Part shown: positions 1 through 8,223 of the stretch, one piece after another
Layout: each line of letters begins with the position of its first letter
Position numbering within the stretch: position 1 is the stretch's first letter
Assembly (NCBI RefSeq): GCF_030294985.1
Contig: NZ_AP024718.1
Span: forward strand, 1,875,001-1,939,000
Length of the DNA stretch: 64,000 bases
Source of the DNA: Methylomarinovum tepidoasis
Lineage (GTDB): Bacteria > Pseudomonadota > Gammaproteobacteria > Methylococcales > Methylothermaceae
Direction of reading: 5' to 3'
The notes under the pieces: generated by a model
Seen by the model: the letters and a program-made list of their open reading frames with translations, nothing else
Told to the model about the DNA's origin: nothing
The model's database searches: none
Made by a program: the position numbers and the translations under genes

Positions 1-3
1 ATC

Positions 4-79
4 TGGAGCTGGCGACAGGATTCGAACCTGCGACCGGCGGATTACAAATCCGCTGCTCTACCAACTGAGCTACGCCAGC
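4..79 (-). tRNA. tRNA-Thr (anticodon UGU)
   Basis: Read on the minus strand this folds as a full cloverleaf. The acceptor stem GCTGGCG pairs with CGCCAGC, the D-arm carries TAGCTCAG, the anticodon loop is TTTGTAA with anticodon TGT, and the T-arm contains GGTTCGAATCC. The 3' CCA is encoded at positions 6-4, preceded by a T discriminator. Anticodon UGU reads threonine ACA/ACG codons. Confidence 0.95.
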
Positions 80-175
80 ACAGCTGCTGGATTTTACCCG
101 GCGAGGAATTTGACTGGCAAATGTTTTTTGTATCCGCCATCATTGCTCCATTTGGATGATATCAGGAAGGAGAGG

Positions 176-754
176 GTGTCGCAGGCGAAAAATCCCTGGA
201 TGAAGCGGGTGGAGTTGATCTTCGAGGCCGCCCTGTGGCGAACCCGCCTGGTGGTGCTGATCGCTGTGCTTGCCAGTCTGGTGACGGCGTTTGCAGTCCT
301 TTACGTGGCGACGGTCGATGCCTGGATTCTGGTTTCGGAATTGGCCCATTATGCCGATCCGGGTCTGACGCCTGAGGTACGGAAAGTGCTTCGGGCCCAG
401 TCCATCGCTCATGTGGTGGAGGTGATCGACGGTTATCTGCTGGCGACGGTGTTGCTGATATTCTCACTGGGGCTGTACGAACTGTTCATCAGCACGCTGG
501 AGGAGGCCCGCCGTAGCGACGCCTTTGCCAAGGTGCTGGTCATCCGCAATCTGGACGACCTGAAAAGCCGCCTTGGGAAGGTGATTTTGATGATCCTCAT
601 CGTCAAGTTCTTCGAACGGGGCATCAGCATGAAATTCGACGGGCCTTTGGACCTTCTGGCGTTTGCGGGCGGCATCGCGCTGGTGGGGTTCGCACTGTTT
701 CTGTCCCATTCGGCGATTTATCACATGACCGGCAAAGACGGCCAGGTGGACTGA
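176..754 (+). CDS. YqhA/UPF0114 family inner-membrane protein
   Basis: The protein has about 192 residues and several hydrophobic segments. It resembles the YqhA (UPF0114) family of small membrane proteins of unknown function, whose typical beginning is a charged 'KRVE..FEAALWR.R' stretch before the first helix. Seen here are the KRVELIFEAALWR start, a long first transmembrane helix and a later LYELFIS segment. I chose the GTG at 176 because AGGAAGGAG lies just upstream; the ATG at 200 is a possible alternative. An in-frame ATG at 110 would add residues unlike the family. The 3' end overlaps the convergent L,D-transpeptidase gene by 34 bases. The family has no established biochemical role, so no function is claimed. 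Confidence 0.8.
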   Translation: MSQAKNPWMKRVELIFEAALWRTRLVVLIAVLASLVTAFAVLYVATVDAWILVSELAHYADPGLTPEVRKVLRAQSIAHVVEVIDGYLLATVLLIFSLGLYELFISTLEEARRSDAFAKVLVIRNLDDLKSRLGKVILMILIVKFFERGISMKFDGPLDLLAFAGGIALVGFALFLSHSAIYHMTGKDGQVD

Positions 755-1242
755 TCACCGCTTTCGGTGATCCACACCCGGGCGCCGGGTTCGATCCGGT
801 CGTACAATTCTTGGATGTCGGCGTTGCGCATCCGAATACAGCCGCAGGAACCGGGTCGGCCGTCGATCAGATGATCGGGGCTGCCGTGGATGTAGATGTA
901 ACGGCGGAAGGTGTCCCGGTCCCCAAGGCGGTTGAAGCCGGGTTCCAGGCCGCAGAGCCAGAGAATGCGGCTCAGGATCCAGTCCCGTTTTGGATGCCGC
1001 TGTGCCAGCTGGGGGGAATAGATTTCGCCGGTAAAACGCCGTCCCACCAGAACGGCGTACCGAGGGAGTCCGGTTCCGATCTTGGCGCGCACGTAATGCC
1101 AGCCCCGGGGGGTGCAGCCGCTGCCGGTTCGTTCGCCACAGCCGTTGCGGGCGGTCGAAACCGGGTATTCCTGAGTAATTATACCGTTATCTAACAAAAA
1201 CAACCGCTGCTGAGGAATGCTGACGATGAGCCAGTATGTCAC
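721..1242 (-). CDS. L,D-transpeptidase (YkuD domain) family protein
   Basis: This 173-residue protein is essentially a single YkuD domain. L,D-transpeptidases form or edit 3-3 peptidoglycan cross-links or attach proteins to the wall using a catalytic cysteine. The core reads IHGSPDH near residue 117 followed by SCGCIRMRN near residue 133; the usual motif is S/T-H-G-C-h-R/N, so the histidine before the catalytic GC is replaced by cysteine. No convincing signal peptide is visible at the N-terminus, which is odd for a wall enzyme. The start overlaps the rlmD stop by four bases, so it is the last gene of the cysM-ydbH-ydbL-rlmD operon. One copy of the TTATACCGTTAT repeat lies within codons for DNGI near residue 18. 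Confidence 0.85.
   Translation of the reverse strand: MTYWLIVSIPQQRLFLLDNGIITQEYPVSTARNGCGERTGSGCTPRGWHYVRAKIGTGLPRYAVLVGRRFTGEIYSPQLAQRHPKRDWILSRILWLCGLEPGFNRLGDRDTFRRYIYIHGSPDHLIDGRPGSCGCIRMRNADIQELYDRIEPGARVWITESGDQSTWPSLPVM
1179..1190 (+). repeat. TTATACCGTTAT repeat, copy 1
   Basis: Exact 12-mer, followed by CT, inside the L,D-transpeptidase gene, where the minus strand reads codons for Asp-Asn-Gly-Ile. The flanks are AT-rich compared with the gene. It is identical to four other + strand copies in the window. Function unknown. Confidence 0.8.
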
Positions 1243-2564
1243 GGTGTCAGCAGGGCGATGGATTCGACGTGCGCGGTGTGGGGGAACATGTCCATGATCC
1301 CGGCGCGGATCAGCCTGAAACCGTGCTCGTGCACCAGCCGGCCCACGTCACGGGCGAGCGTGGCGGGGTTGCAGGAGACGTAAACCACCTGCTTGGGACG
1401 CCAGCGGGGCAGCCACGCCATCAGCTCGAGGGCACCGCTGCGGGCCGGGTCCAGGAGGATCTTGTCGTAACGCGCCTCGGCCCAGGGCTGGTCCCCCAGG
1501 GGTTGGGTGAGGTCGCAGACGTGAAATTCCACGTTGTCGATGCCATTGGCCCGGGCGTTGTAGCGTCCCATCTCCACCGCCCGGGGGTTGCCTTCCACAC
1601 CGACGATACGCCCACCTCGGCGTGCGAGCGGCAGGGTGAAATTGCCAAGACCGCAGAACAGATCCAGGAGGGTTTCCTCCGTCCGGGGAGCGAGCGTTTC
1701 CAATACCCGGGCGATCATCTTGTGGTTGATGTCGGCGTTCACCTGGGTGAAATCCAGCGGGCCGAACCAGAGGGTGACGTCCTCTGGCAGGAAATAGCAG
1801 GGTAGCGGGGGATCTGCCGGGCAAAGCGGCTGAAGTGATTCCGGCCCCTTGGGTTGGAGGTAGATGTCGAAATTGCAGCGGCGGCCGAAATCGCTCAGTC
1901 GCTGGCGGTCTTCCGCGCGCGGCGATTGCAGCACCCGGAACGCCAAGGCGCTGCGGTTGTCGCCGATGGCGACCTCGATCTGGGGCAGCTGCTCGCGGAT
2001 GCTCAAGGCATCGATCAGTCCCGCCAGGTCCTGCAGCCGCTCGCCGACCCGGGGGTGCAGGGTGAGGCAGGATTCGATCTCGGCCACTTTGCCGCTGCCG
2101 CGCTCGCGGAATCCCACCAGCACCTTGCCTTTGTTGCGGACGTAGCGAACGCCGAGGCGGGCCTTGCGCCGATAGCCCCACACCGGACCGGCCAAAGGCG
2201 GCCAGCGTTCGAAGTCGTCTATTCCGCCGATGCGCCGCAGTTGCTCGGCCAGCAGCGCTTCTTTGGCCCGGATCTGCGCGGCGTGGTCCAGGTGCTGCAA
2301 ACTGCAGCCGCCACAGCGGCCAAAGGCGCTGCAGGGCGGGGCGACCCTCTCCGGGGCGGGCCTGAGCACTTCGACGACCTGGCCGCTGCCGTGATCGCGG
2401 CGCAGCTCGATGTAGCGAAAGCGGACGGTTTCCCCCGGCAGCGCCCCGGTGATGAAGATGGCTTTGCCGTCCACGTAGGCGATGCCTCGGCCGTCGTGGG
2501 TCAGTTTTTCGACGGTGGCCAAGGCCGGCTCGGTCGGCAGCGGTCTGCGCCGGCGTCGTCCCAT
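1239..2564 (-). CDS. rlmD: 23S rRNA (uracil-1939-C5)-methyltransferase RlmD
   Basis: The 441-residue product matches RlmD/RumA, which uses SAM to make m5U1939 in 23S rRNA. An N-terminal TRAM-like RNA-binding region (about residues 10-70) is followed by a 4Fe-4S cysteine cluster at C78, C84 and C87, with a fourth cysteine near residue 166. A SAM-binding DLFCGLGNF motif lies near 300, and the catalytic cysteine is in SCNPATLARD near 397. All signature elements are intact and the length is typical. It starts three bases after the DUF1318 lipoprotein stop, and its own stop overlaps the next gene by four bases, so expression is probably operonic. Confidence 0.95.
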   Translation of the reverse strand: MGRRRRRPLPTEPALATVEKLTHDGRGIAYVDGKAIFITGALPGETVRFRYIELRRDHGSGQVVEVLRPAPERVAPPCSAFGRCGGCSLQHLDHAAQIRAKEALLAEQLRRIGGIDDFERWPPLAGPVWGYRRKARLGVRYVRNKGKVLVGFRERGSGKVAEIESCLTLHPRVGERLQDLAGLIDALSIREQLPQIEVAIGDNRSALAFRVLQSPRAEDRQRLSDFGRRCNFDIYLQPKGPESLQPLCPADPPLPCYFLPEDVTLWFGPLDFTQVNADINHKMIARVLETLAPRTEETLLDLFCGLGNFTLPLARRGGRIVGVEGNPRAVEMGRYNARANGIDNVEFHVCDLTQPLGDQPWAEARYDKILLDPARSGALELMAWLPRWRPKQVVYVSCNPATLARDVGRLVHEHGFRLIRAGIMDMFPHTAHVESIALLTP

Positions 2565-2567
2565 GGG

Positions 2568-3152
2568 CTATTTCCGTACCCAGCGGCCGTTGGGAAGTTG
2601 GACGTGCCAGCCCGGTTTGGCGTTGGCGATCCAGCGTTTGGCGAAGGTGGCCTGGATGTCGTCGGCCCATTCGGGATGGCCGTTGGCGCGGGCGATGGCC
2701 TGATACAGGGCGAGCCGGTCCCGGTTTTCCGCCGCCACCAGGCGCTCGACGATCGCCCGTTCCCTGAGCGGAATCTGGGCCTTGTTGACCACCGCCACCA
2801 GGCCGTTGTTGGCGTAGCCGATCCAACCTCGGTCGAGATAGGTTTTCAGTTTGGGGAAACGGCGTTTCATCGAGGCGCGGATGGCGCGGATTTCCGCACT
2901 GTCGATGTCCAGGTCCGCGGCCGCCTGGACGCTGCCGACGCCGAGCAGGGCCCACAGATCGATGCGTACCTGCCAATAGGGTAGGGCCGATTGCGGCGGG
3001 TTTTCCTTTTCCGCTCCTTCCTGGATCTCCTTGATGATCCGGTCGGCGGCCTTTTCCGCCGCGGCGGCCGGAAAGTAGATGTTGATAGTGACGCAGGCGG
3101 CGATGCCAAGCATCAGCAACAGCGGCATCAGCGGGGTGAGTGTTTTTTTCAT
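2568..3152 (-). CDS. YdbL/DUF1318 family lipoprotein
   Basis: This 194-residue protein begins with a lipoprotein signal: a hydrophobic MPLLLMLGIAAC segment with the lipidated cysteine at about residue 20. The TINIYFPAAAAEKAADRII stretch that follows is typical of the DUF1318 (YdbL) family. YdbL homologues accompany YdbH, which belongs to the AsmA-like group implicated in lipid transport between the membranes. Here the gene directly follows the ydbH-like gene with a four-base ATGA overlap, keeping that conserved pairing. The C-terminal half contains a basic W-rich tail. A separate ynbE lipoprotein gene is not seen between the two; the short lipidated N-terminus may stand in for it (inference). 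Confidence 0.85.
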   Translation of the reverse strand: MKKTLTPLMPLLLMLGIAACVTINIYFPAAAAEKAADRIIKEIQEGAEKENPPQSALPYWQVRIDLWALLGVGSVQAAADLDIDSAEIRAIRASMKRRFPKLKTYLDRGWIGYANNGLVAVVNKAQIPLRERAIVERLVAAENRDRLALYQAIARANGHPEWADDIQATFAKRWIANAKPGWHVQLPNGRWVRK

Positions 3153-5191
3153 CGGATGACAGGTCCTTGGACTTGGGTGATGCGTTTGAGCCGGGCGATC
3201 AACGTCGGCCAGTCGATGCAGCGATTATAGCCGATCACGTCGATACGCGGCAGGTAGCTCCCCTGGACGATATAGAAGCCCTGCGGGGCAGCGGCGATGC
3301 CCCGCAATTCGCAGACGTTGTGGCGCAGGCGGCAGCCCAGCCCCAGGCGCCGGTAATGGAATTCGTCGAACAGGCGCAGGACCAGCCGTGACAGCACGCC
3401 GACCGCACCGCCCCCTCCCACGGTGGTGAGATTCTCCACCGCTTTCTGGCTGATGCGCTTGCGGGACCGGTCATCGCCGGGGGTGGCGAACCAGGCATCG
3501 AAGGTCACTGGACGCCAGTTTTCCAGCTGAAGATTTTTGACATAACCTTCCAGCCGTCCGGTGATGCGGCCGAAGGAAAAATGCCCGGTCACCTGTTCCA
3601 GGTCCAGGTCGTGGAGATAGATGTCGGCCCGAAGCCGGGGGAGGGCGCCGAACAGATCGGTGACGACGAGATTCTCCACCACGATCCGGCCATCGAAGAC
3701 GTCGACGACCAGCTGACCGTCCACTTTGAGGATGTGGCGGCGGTGATCGTAAGTCACCTTGGGGATATGGCCGTCGAGGCTTCCCGCAAGCGGCGGCAGT
3801 CCCAGCACCCGGGTCAGGACCTCCAAGGAAATCCGTTCCAGATCGCCGGCGAAGTGCAGCCTGGGGGTGCGGGTCAGATCCAGAATCTCCAGCTCGCGGA
3901 TATGCAGCCGGCCGTCGACCACCGGGATCGTCGCCGGGCGGAGCAGGCGGATGTCGTCATCGAGCAAGCGCAGCAGGAACCTGGCGGCGCCGAATGGAAT
4001 GGCGTAAAGATGGCCGGCGTGCCACGCCAGCCGGGAAGTGGGAAAGGCTTGGGCGCCGGCGTCGAGGCTGCGTTGCCAGTATAGCTCGGCATGCAACCGG
4101 TTCAGGCCGAGGCGGCGCTGGCGGTCATCCAGGGTCAGCCGTTCCAGCGCCAGGCGGACCTGGCGCGGGCCGTTCCGCCAGCGGACCTGGCCGCAGGTCC
4201 GCCCCGTGACCACACTCAGGCCTTCCCAGTTTCCGCCTTCCAGCAACGGTTTGAGGTAATTGTCGAACAGAGCCGGGAGCCGGCCGTGAAAAATCAGATC
4301 TCCCCGTGTTTTTATACCGTTATCATGTTTTAATTCGAAATCCACCCCCCCCAACGTCCAGACGTTAGTCTGGCGAAGGCGGAAATCCTGCAGTATCAGC
4401 GACCGAGATCGGGGGTGCCAGCGCCACTGACCGGAAAAGTGGAAGGGATGGGCGGTGAAATTCCAATAAAAGGGTAGCCACAGGCCTTCCCCCTGATCGA
4501 GGTGTAAATCGAGGGTGCCGTGCCAGTCAGCGCGCTTTCGGGATGCCTGCAGCCTCACGCGCAGACCTGCCTGGTCCAGCACCCGAGCGTAGTCGCTGTC
4601 GTGCAAGTGAAGCGAGCCGCCTGTCAGCTTCGCCTGCCAGTGCTGGGCCTCGGCCTGGCCCCGTCCGCTCGCCTGCAGGTGCAGGTTTCCTCCCAGGGTC
4701 TCGATTCCCTGCAGCGATCGGGGCAGCAGAGGACGCAGCCAGACAAGCGCCAGGGGCTGGTGACCCTGAAGATCAAGATGCCAGTCGCTTTCCTGCTGTG
4801 ACCACTGCAGCCGCCATTTCCCCCGGGCGAAGCGAAGCGGATCGAGCCGCAATTGCACAGCGGGGTTCAAGGTCAGGCGATAGCGGGCGCTTGCTGACCG
4901 GCGCAGCAGGGGGAGATCCAGACGCAGACGGCCCCGGGGGCAGGCGAAGGATTCGGAGCTGTTTCGGCTGTCGGGGCAGTCGAGCTGCAAATTTTCCAAG
5001 GTATAGGGCGGCAAGGGGAATCGCAGCGATTCGAGGCTCAGGTGGTGGCCCCGGCCGAGCTTCCCGTCGAGCCCCGACAGGGTGACGGCACCGTAGCGGA
5101 GCCGTTCCAGCTGTAGCGCGATCGTGGCGGCCCGCCCTCCATCCGGCAGAAACAGGAGAAGTATGAAGGCGACAGCGAATGGGCGGGTCAG
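3149..5191 (-). CDS. YdbH-like AsmA-superfamily periplasmic protein
   Basis: This long beta-rich protein (about 680 residues) resembles the DctA-YdbH family, AsmA-like proteins thought to bridge the envelope and move phospholipids. The first conventional start (TTG at 5014) would remove an obvious signal peptide: reading upstream in frame gives a hydrophobic AVAFILLLFLP core and an ATIALQLERLRYG continuation with no stop. No ATG, GTG or TTG precedes that segment in a plausible place. The only natural start is the CTG at 5191, which overlaps the cysM stop as CTGA. The C-terminal part (IDVIGYNRCIDWPTL) is typical of the family. A TTATACCGTTAT copy lies in the middle. The product call is firm to family level; the exact start is uncertain. 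Confidence 0.75.
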   Translation of the reverse strand: MTRPFAVAFILLLFLPDGGRAATIALQLERLRYGAVTLSGLDGKLGRGHHLSLESLRFPLPPYTLENLQLDCPDSRNSSESFACPRGRLRLDLPLLRRSASARYRLTLNPAVQLRLDPLRFARGKWRLQWSQQESDWHLDLQGHQPLALVWLRPLLPRSLQGIETLGGNLHLQASGRGQAEAQHWQAKLTGGSLHLHDSDYARVLDQAGLRVRLQASRKRADWHGTLDLHLDQGEGLWLPFYWNFTAHPFHFSGQWRWHPRSRSLILQDFRLRQTNVWTLGGVDFELKHDNGIKTRGDLIFHGRLPALFDNYLKPLLEGGNWEGLSVVTGRTCGQVRWRNGPRQVRLALERLTLDDRQRRLGLNRLHAELYWQRSLDAGAQAFPTSRLAWHAGHLYAIPFGAARFLLRLLDDDIRLLRPATIPVVDGRLHIRELEILDLTRTPRLHFAGDLERISLEVLTRVLGLPPLAGSLDGHIPKVTYDHRRHILKVDGQLVVDVFDGRIVVENLVVTDLFGALPRLRADIYLHDLDLEQVTGHFSFGRITGRLEGYVKNLQLENWRPVTFDAWFATPGDDRSRKRISQKAVENLTTVGGGGAVGVLSRLVLRLFDEFHYRRLGLGCRLRHNVCELRGIAAAPQGFYIVQGSYLPRIDVIGYNRCIDWPTLIARLKRITQVQGPVIR
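4312..4323 (+). repeat. TTATACCGTTAT repeat, copy 2
   Basis: Exact 12-mer followed by CA, inside the ydbH-like gene, where the minus strand again encodes Asp-Asn-Gly-Ile. It sits in a local AT-rich patch (preceded by a T-run, followed by tgttttaatt) within otherwise GC-rich coding sequence. Confidence 0.8.
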
Positions 5192-6096
5192 GCCGGAAAC
5201 ACTCCCGTGGACAGGTAGCGGTCGCCCCGGTCGCAGATGATGGTGACGATGACGGCGTTTTCCACCTGCCGGGACAGTTGCAGGGCGGCGGCAACCGCCC
5301 CGCCGGAGGAAATGCCGCAGAAGATGCCTTCCCGGGCGGCCAGTTGGCGGGTGGTCTCCTCGGCCGTCTCCTGGGAGACGTCCAGGATCCGGTCCACCCG
5401 GGAGGCGTCATAGATCTCGGGCAGGTATTCTGGAGGCCAGCGGCGGATGCCGGGAATCTTGGCGCCTTCGCTGGGCTGGACGCCGACGATCTGGACCGCG
5501 GGATTCTTTTCCTTCAAAAACCGGGAAACCCCCATGATGGTGCCGGTGGTTCCCATGGCGCTGACGAAATGGGTGACGGTGCCGAAGGTGTCGCGCCAGA
5601 TTTCCGGGCCGGTGCCTTCGTAGTGGGCGCGGGGATTGTCCGGATTGGAGAATTGGTTGAGGAGTTTGCCTTCGCCGCGGGCGGCCATGGCTTCGGCCAG
5701 GTCGCGGGCCTCTTCCATGCCGCCCTCTGCCGACACCAGCATGATCTCGGCGCCGTAGGCCCTCATGACCGCACGCCGCTCCACGCTCATGTTCTCGGGC
5801 ATGATCAGGGTCATGCGATAGCCCTTTATGGCCGCCACCATGGCCAGGGCGATCCCGGTGTTGCCGCTGGTGGCTTCGATCAAACGATCGCCGGGGCGGA
5901 TCTCACCCCGTTCCTCGGCGTGTTTGATCATGCTCAGGGCTGGCCGGTCCTTGACCGAGCCGGCGGGATTGTTGCCCTCCAGCTTGGCCAGGATGAGGTT
6001 GGAGGTTTCACCGGGCAGCCGTTGCAGGCGCACCAGAGGCGTGTTGCCGATACAGGCTTCGACGGTGGGGAAACGGCTGGGATCGATGGCGGTCAT
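5188..6096 (-). CDS. cysM: Cysteine synthase B (O-acetylserine sulfhydrylase)
   Basis: The 302-residue PLP enzyme makes cysteine from O-acetylserine and sulfide or thiosulfate. The PLP lysine K49 sits in NPAGSVKDR and the phosphate-binding loop reads SGNTGIALA. The length and a C-terminal CGISSGGAVAA loop fit CysM rather than the longer CysK group. It is the first gene of a minus-strand operon whose next start overlaps its stop. An extended -10 promoter lies about 30 bases upstream of the ATG, between this gene and the divergent trhP. Confidence 0.93.
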   Translation of the reverse strand: MTAIDPSRFPTVEACIGNTPLVRLQRLPGETSNLILAKLEGNNPAGSVKDRPALSMIKHAEERGEIRPGDRLIEATSGNTGIALAMVAAIKGYRMTLIMPENMSVERRAVMRAYGAEIMLVSAEGGMEEARDLAEAMAARGEGKLLNQFSNPDNPRAHYEGTGPEIWRDTFGTVTHFVSAMGTTGTIMGVSRFLKEKNPAVQIVGVQPSEGAKIPGIRRWPPEYLPEIYDASRVDRILDVSQETAEETTRQLAAREGIFCGISSGGAVAAALQLSRQVENAVIVTIICDRGDRYLSTGVFPA

Positions 6097-6127
6097 GAAA
6101 CTTCCAATTTTTAGGAAAACGGAAAAA

Positions 6128-6136
6128 ATTATACCA
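6128..6136 (-). promoter_or_regulatory. Extended -10 promoter for cysM operon
   Basis: On the minus strand the sequence TGGTATAAT is a consensus -10 hexamer with an upstream TG. It lies about 30 bases before the cysM ATG, and a transcription start near 6121 would leave a short leader. No good -35 is visible, as expected for an extended -10 element. Its + strand form TTATACCATT partly resembles the repeated TTATACCGTTAT. Confidence 0.5.
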
Positions 6137-6168
6137 TTGATAAATTACCCTGCCTGAGCCCGATCTTT

Positions 6169-7452
6169 ATGACCCAAGTCGAACTTTTGTCCCCCGCCGG
6201 TACGTTGCGGCACATGCGTTATGCCTTCGCTTACGGCGCCGATGCGGTTTACGCTGGCCTGCCGCGTTACAGCCTCAGGGTGCGCAACAACGATTTCACT
6301 CTGGCCAATCTCGAAACGGGAATCGCCGAGGCCCACGCCCAGGGTAGGAAATTCTACCTGGCCGCCAACGTGTTGCCCCACAACGGCAAGGTCAAGACCT
6401 TCGTCAAGGATTTCCACCCCATCGTCGAGGCCGGACCCGACGCCCTCATCATGGCCGATCCGGGGTTGATCCTGCAGGTCCGGGAAACCTGGCCAGAGAT
6501 GCCGATTCACCTCTCGGTGCAGGCCAACACCATGAATTATGCGGCGGTGTGTTTTTGGCAACGGTTGGGGATCGAACGCATCATTCTGTCGCGGGAACTG
6601 TCCCTGGACGAGATCGCTGAGATTCGCCAGCGCTGTCCCGACGTCGAACTGGAAGTGTTCGTCCACGGCGCGCTGTGCATCGCCTATTCCGGCCGTTGCC
6701 TGCTGTCCGGTTACTTCAACCGCCGCGATCCCAATCAGGGCACCTGCACCAATGCTTGCCGCTGGGAGTACCGGGTCAAACCCGCCGGGGCAAGCGGGGG
6801 GCAGCGCCATCCGGCAGCCGACCGCACCTACCTGCTCGAGGATCCCGGTCGCCCCGGTGAGTACATGCCGATTCTGGAGGATGAACATGGCACTTACATC
6901 CTCAATTCCAAAGATTTGCGCGCGGTGGAGCACGTCCACAAGTTGGTGGCGCTGGGGATCGACTGCCTCAAGATCGAGGGCCGGACCAAATCCCACTACT
7001 ACGTCGCCCGCACCGCTCAGGTTTATCGCCAGGCGATCGACGATGCGCTCGCCGGCCGCCCGTTCGATTCCCGTCTCATCGGCGTGCTCGAAAATCTCGC
7101 CAACCGCGGTTATACTGACGGTTTCTATCAGCGCCATCACAGCCACGAATACCAGAACTATCTCCAGGGGGCTTCCCGCAGTCACCGTCAGCAGTTCGTC
7201 GGTGAGGTGGAGGATTACGATCCCGCCAGCGGCAAGGCTCAGCTTCTGATCAAGAACAAGCTGCGCCGGGGCGACCGCATCGAATGGATTTCACCCGCCG
7301 GCAACCGCGATCTGACGGTGGACCATCTGGAGGATCTGGAGGGAAACGCCCTGGAGGAAGCACCTGGCGCCGGCTGGCGGGTCCGGCTTCAGGTTCCCTC
7401 GGCGGGGCGTTACGATCTGGTGGCGCGTTATCTGGAAGGCATCGTACCCTGA
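6169..7452 (+). CDS. trhP: U32-family tRNA hydroxylation protein TrhP (YegQ-like)
   Basis: This 427-residue protein belongs to the peptidase U32 family, YegQ/TrhP branch. TrhP takes part in prephenate-dependent 5-hydroxylation of wobble uridine in tRNAs. It opens with ELLSPAGTL, as expected, and has the cysteine-bearing U32 signature from about residue 166 (HGALCIAYSGRCLLSGY, then GTCTNACRW), which ligates an Fe-S cluster in the family. The C-terminal beta-barrel region (GDRIEWISPAGN) is present. Transcription diverges from cysM. The ATG follows an AT-rich intergenic stretch. Confidence 0.9.
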   Translation: MTQVELLSPAGTLRHMRYAFAYGADAVYAGLPRYSLRVRNNDFTLANLETGIAEAHAQGRKFYLAANVLPHNGKVKTFVKDFHPIVEAGPDALIMADPGLILQVRETWPEMPIHLSVQANTMNYAAVCFWQRLGIERIILSRELSLDEIAEIRQRCPDVELEVFVHGALCIAYSGRCLLSGYFNRRDPNQGTCTNACRWEYRVKPAGASGGQRHPAADRTYLLEDPGRPGEYMPILEDEHGTYILNSKDLRAVEHVHKLVALGIDCLKIEGRTKSHYYVARTAQVYRQAIDDALAGRPFDSRLIGVLENLANRGYTDGFYQRHHSHEYQNYLQGASRSHRQQFVGEVEDYDPASGKAQLLIKNKLRRGDRIEWISPAGNRDLTVDHLEDLEGNALEEAPGAGWRVRLQVPSAGRYDLVARYLEGIVP

Positions 7453-7548
7453 GACTGTGACCGGATCGACATTTTTCATGCCCAGCCGGCTTGTCGCGGC
7501 GATCTCGACTATGCTTGAAAAGTGGCAACCGAGATTCAGGGGAAGACG

Positions 7549-8223
7549 ATGAACGGATACGCAGATTCTCCCGTGGAGGCTGCGTTTTTTCTCGACCGCT
7601 GGTTGCGTCTGCAGCCGGTGGATCAACTCGATTCCTCTGCCGCCTGGTCCTTCCTGACCCGGGAAGTTCACCGCGATCCCCGCCGGCTGGTGCTGCACTT
7701 GGCCCGAATTCGCGTTGCTTGGGAGCTGGATGCGGAGGCGCTTTATGCTGCCCTTGTGGATCTGGTGCTGACCCTGGAAGGGCGGGGTCGCCGCTTGCAG
7801 CGCCGCATGATCCGGGGCACGAGAAAACGGCTGAGAGCGGAGCGCCGGCAGGTTCTGGAACGTTATCTTGCCGAACATCTGCCGCCGCAGTCCCTGCCGC
7901 TCTCCCCGCGTTCCGTCCTCCAGGCCGGCACCATCGGCGAGTTGCAGATAACCGCATCCGGTACCAAGTCGACAGCGGCGCAAGTCGATCTCGTCGAAGC
8001 CGCCCGGTCCTGTCTGGCGCTTGGCCAGCTGGAACAGGCCCGGGAACTGTTCGAGCAGAAATTGTTCGAGGAACCGGACTGCCAGGTGGCCCGCCAGGAG
8101 CTGCTGGTCATCTACCGCGCCCTCGATGATCGGAAAAATTTCGCCCGCCTGCACGCACATCTCCAAAGCCACGGTTGCCTGGACCCAGACTGGGAGGCGT
8201 TTCATACCGGGGCATTGTCATGA
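7549..8223 (+). CDS. Uncharacterised helical protein, TPR/FimV-like C-terminus
   Basis: The first gene of the small-GTPase operon encodes about 224 residues. I chose the ATG at 7549 because AGGGGAAG lies about eight bases upstream; a GTG at 7522 would add nine residues. I do not recognise a named family. Residues about 160-215 (VDLVEAARSCLALGQLEQAR then LFEEPDCQVARQELL) read like the TPR-type C-terminus of FimV-like proteins that mediate protein contacts. The centre is rich in arginine. There is no signal peptide or transmembrane segment. The stop overlaps the next start by four bases (ATGA), so it is co-translated with the regulator downstream. A scaffold role is only a guess. Confidence 0.7.
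   Translation: MNGYADSPVEAAFFLDRWLRLQPVDQLDSSAAWSFLTREVHRDPRRLVLHLARIRVAWELDAEALYAALVDLVLTLEGRGRRLQRRMIRGTRKRLRAERRQVLERYLAEHLPPQSLPLSPRSVLQAGTIGELQITASGTKSTAAQVDLVEAARSCLALGQLEQARELFEQKLFEEPDCQVARQELLVIYRALDDRKNFARLHAHLQSHGCLDPDWEAFHTGALS

Noticed and set aside
4773-5411. Pro/Arg-rich minus-strand frame across cysM and ydbH
   Set aside because: Low-complexity shadow frame; the cysM frame and the extended ydbH-like frame account for the coding signal.
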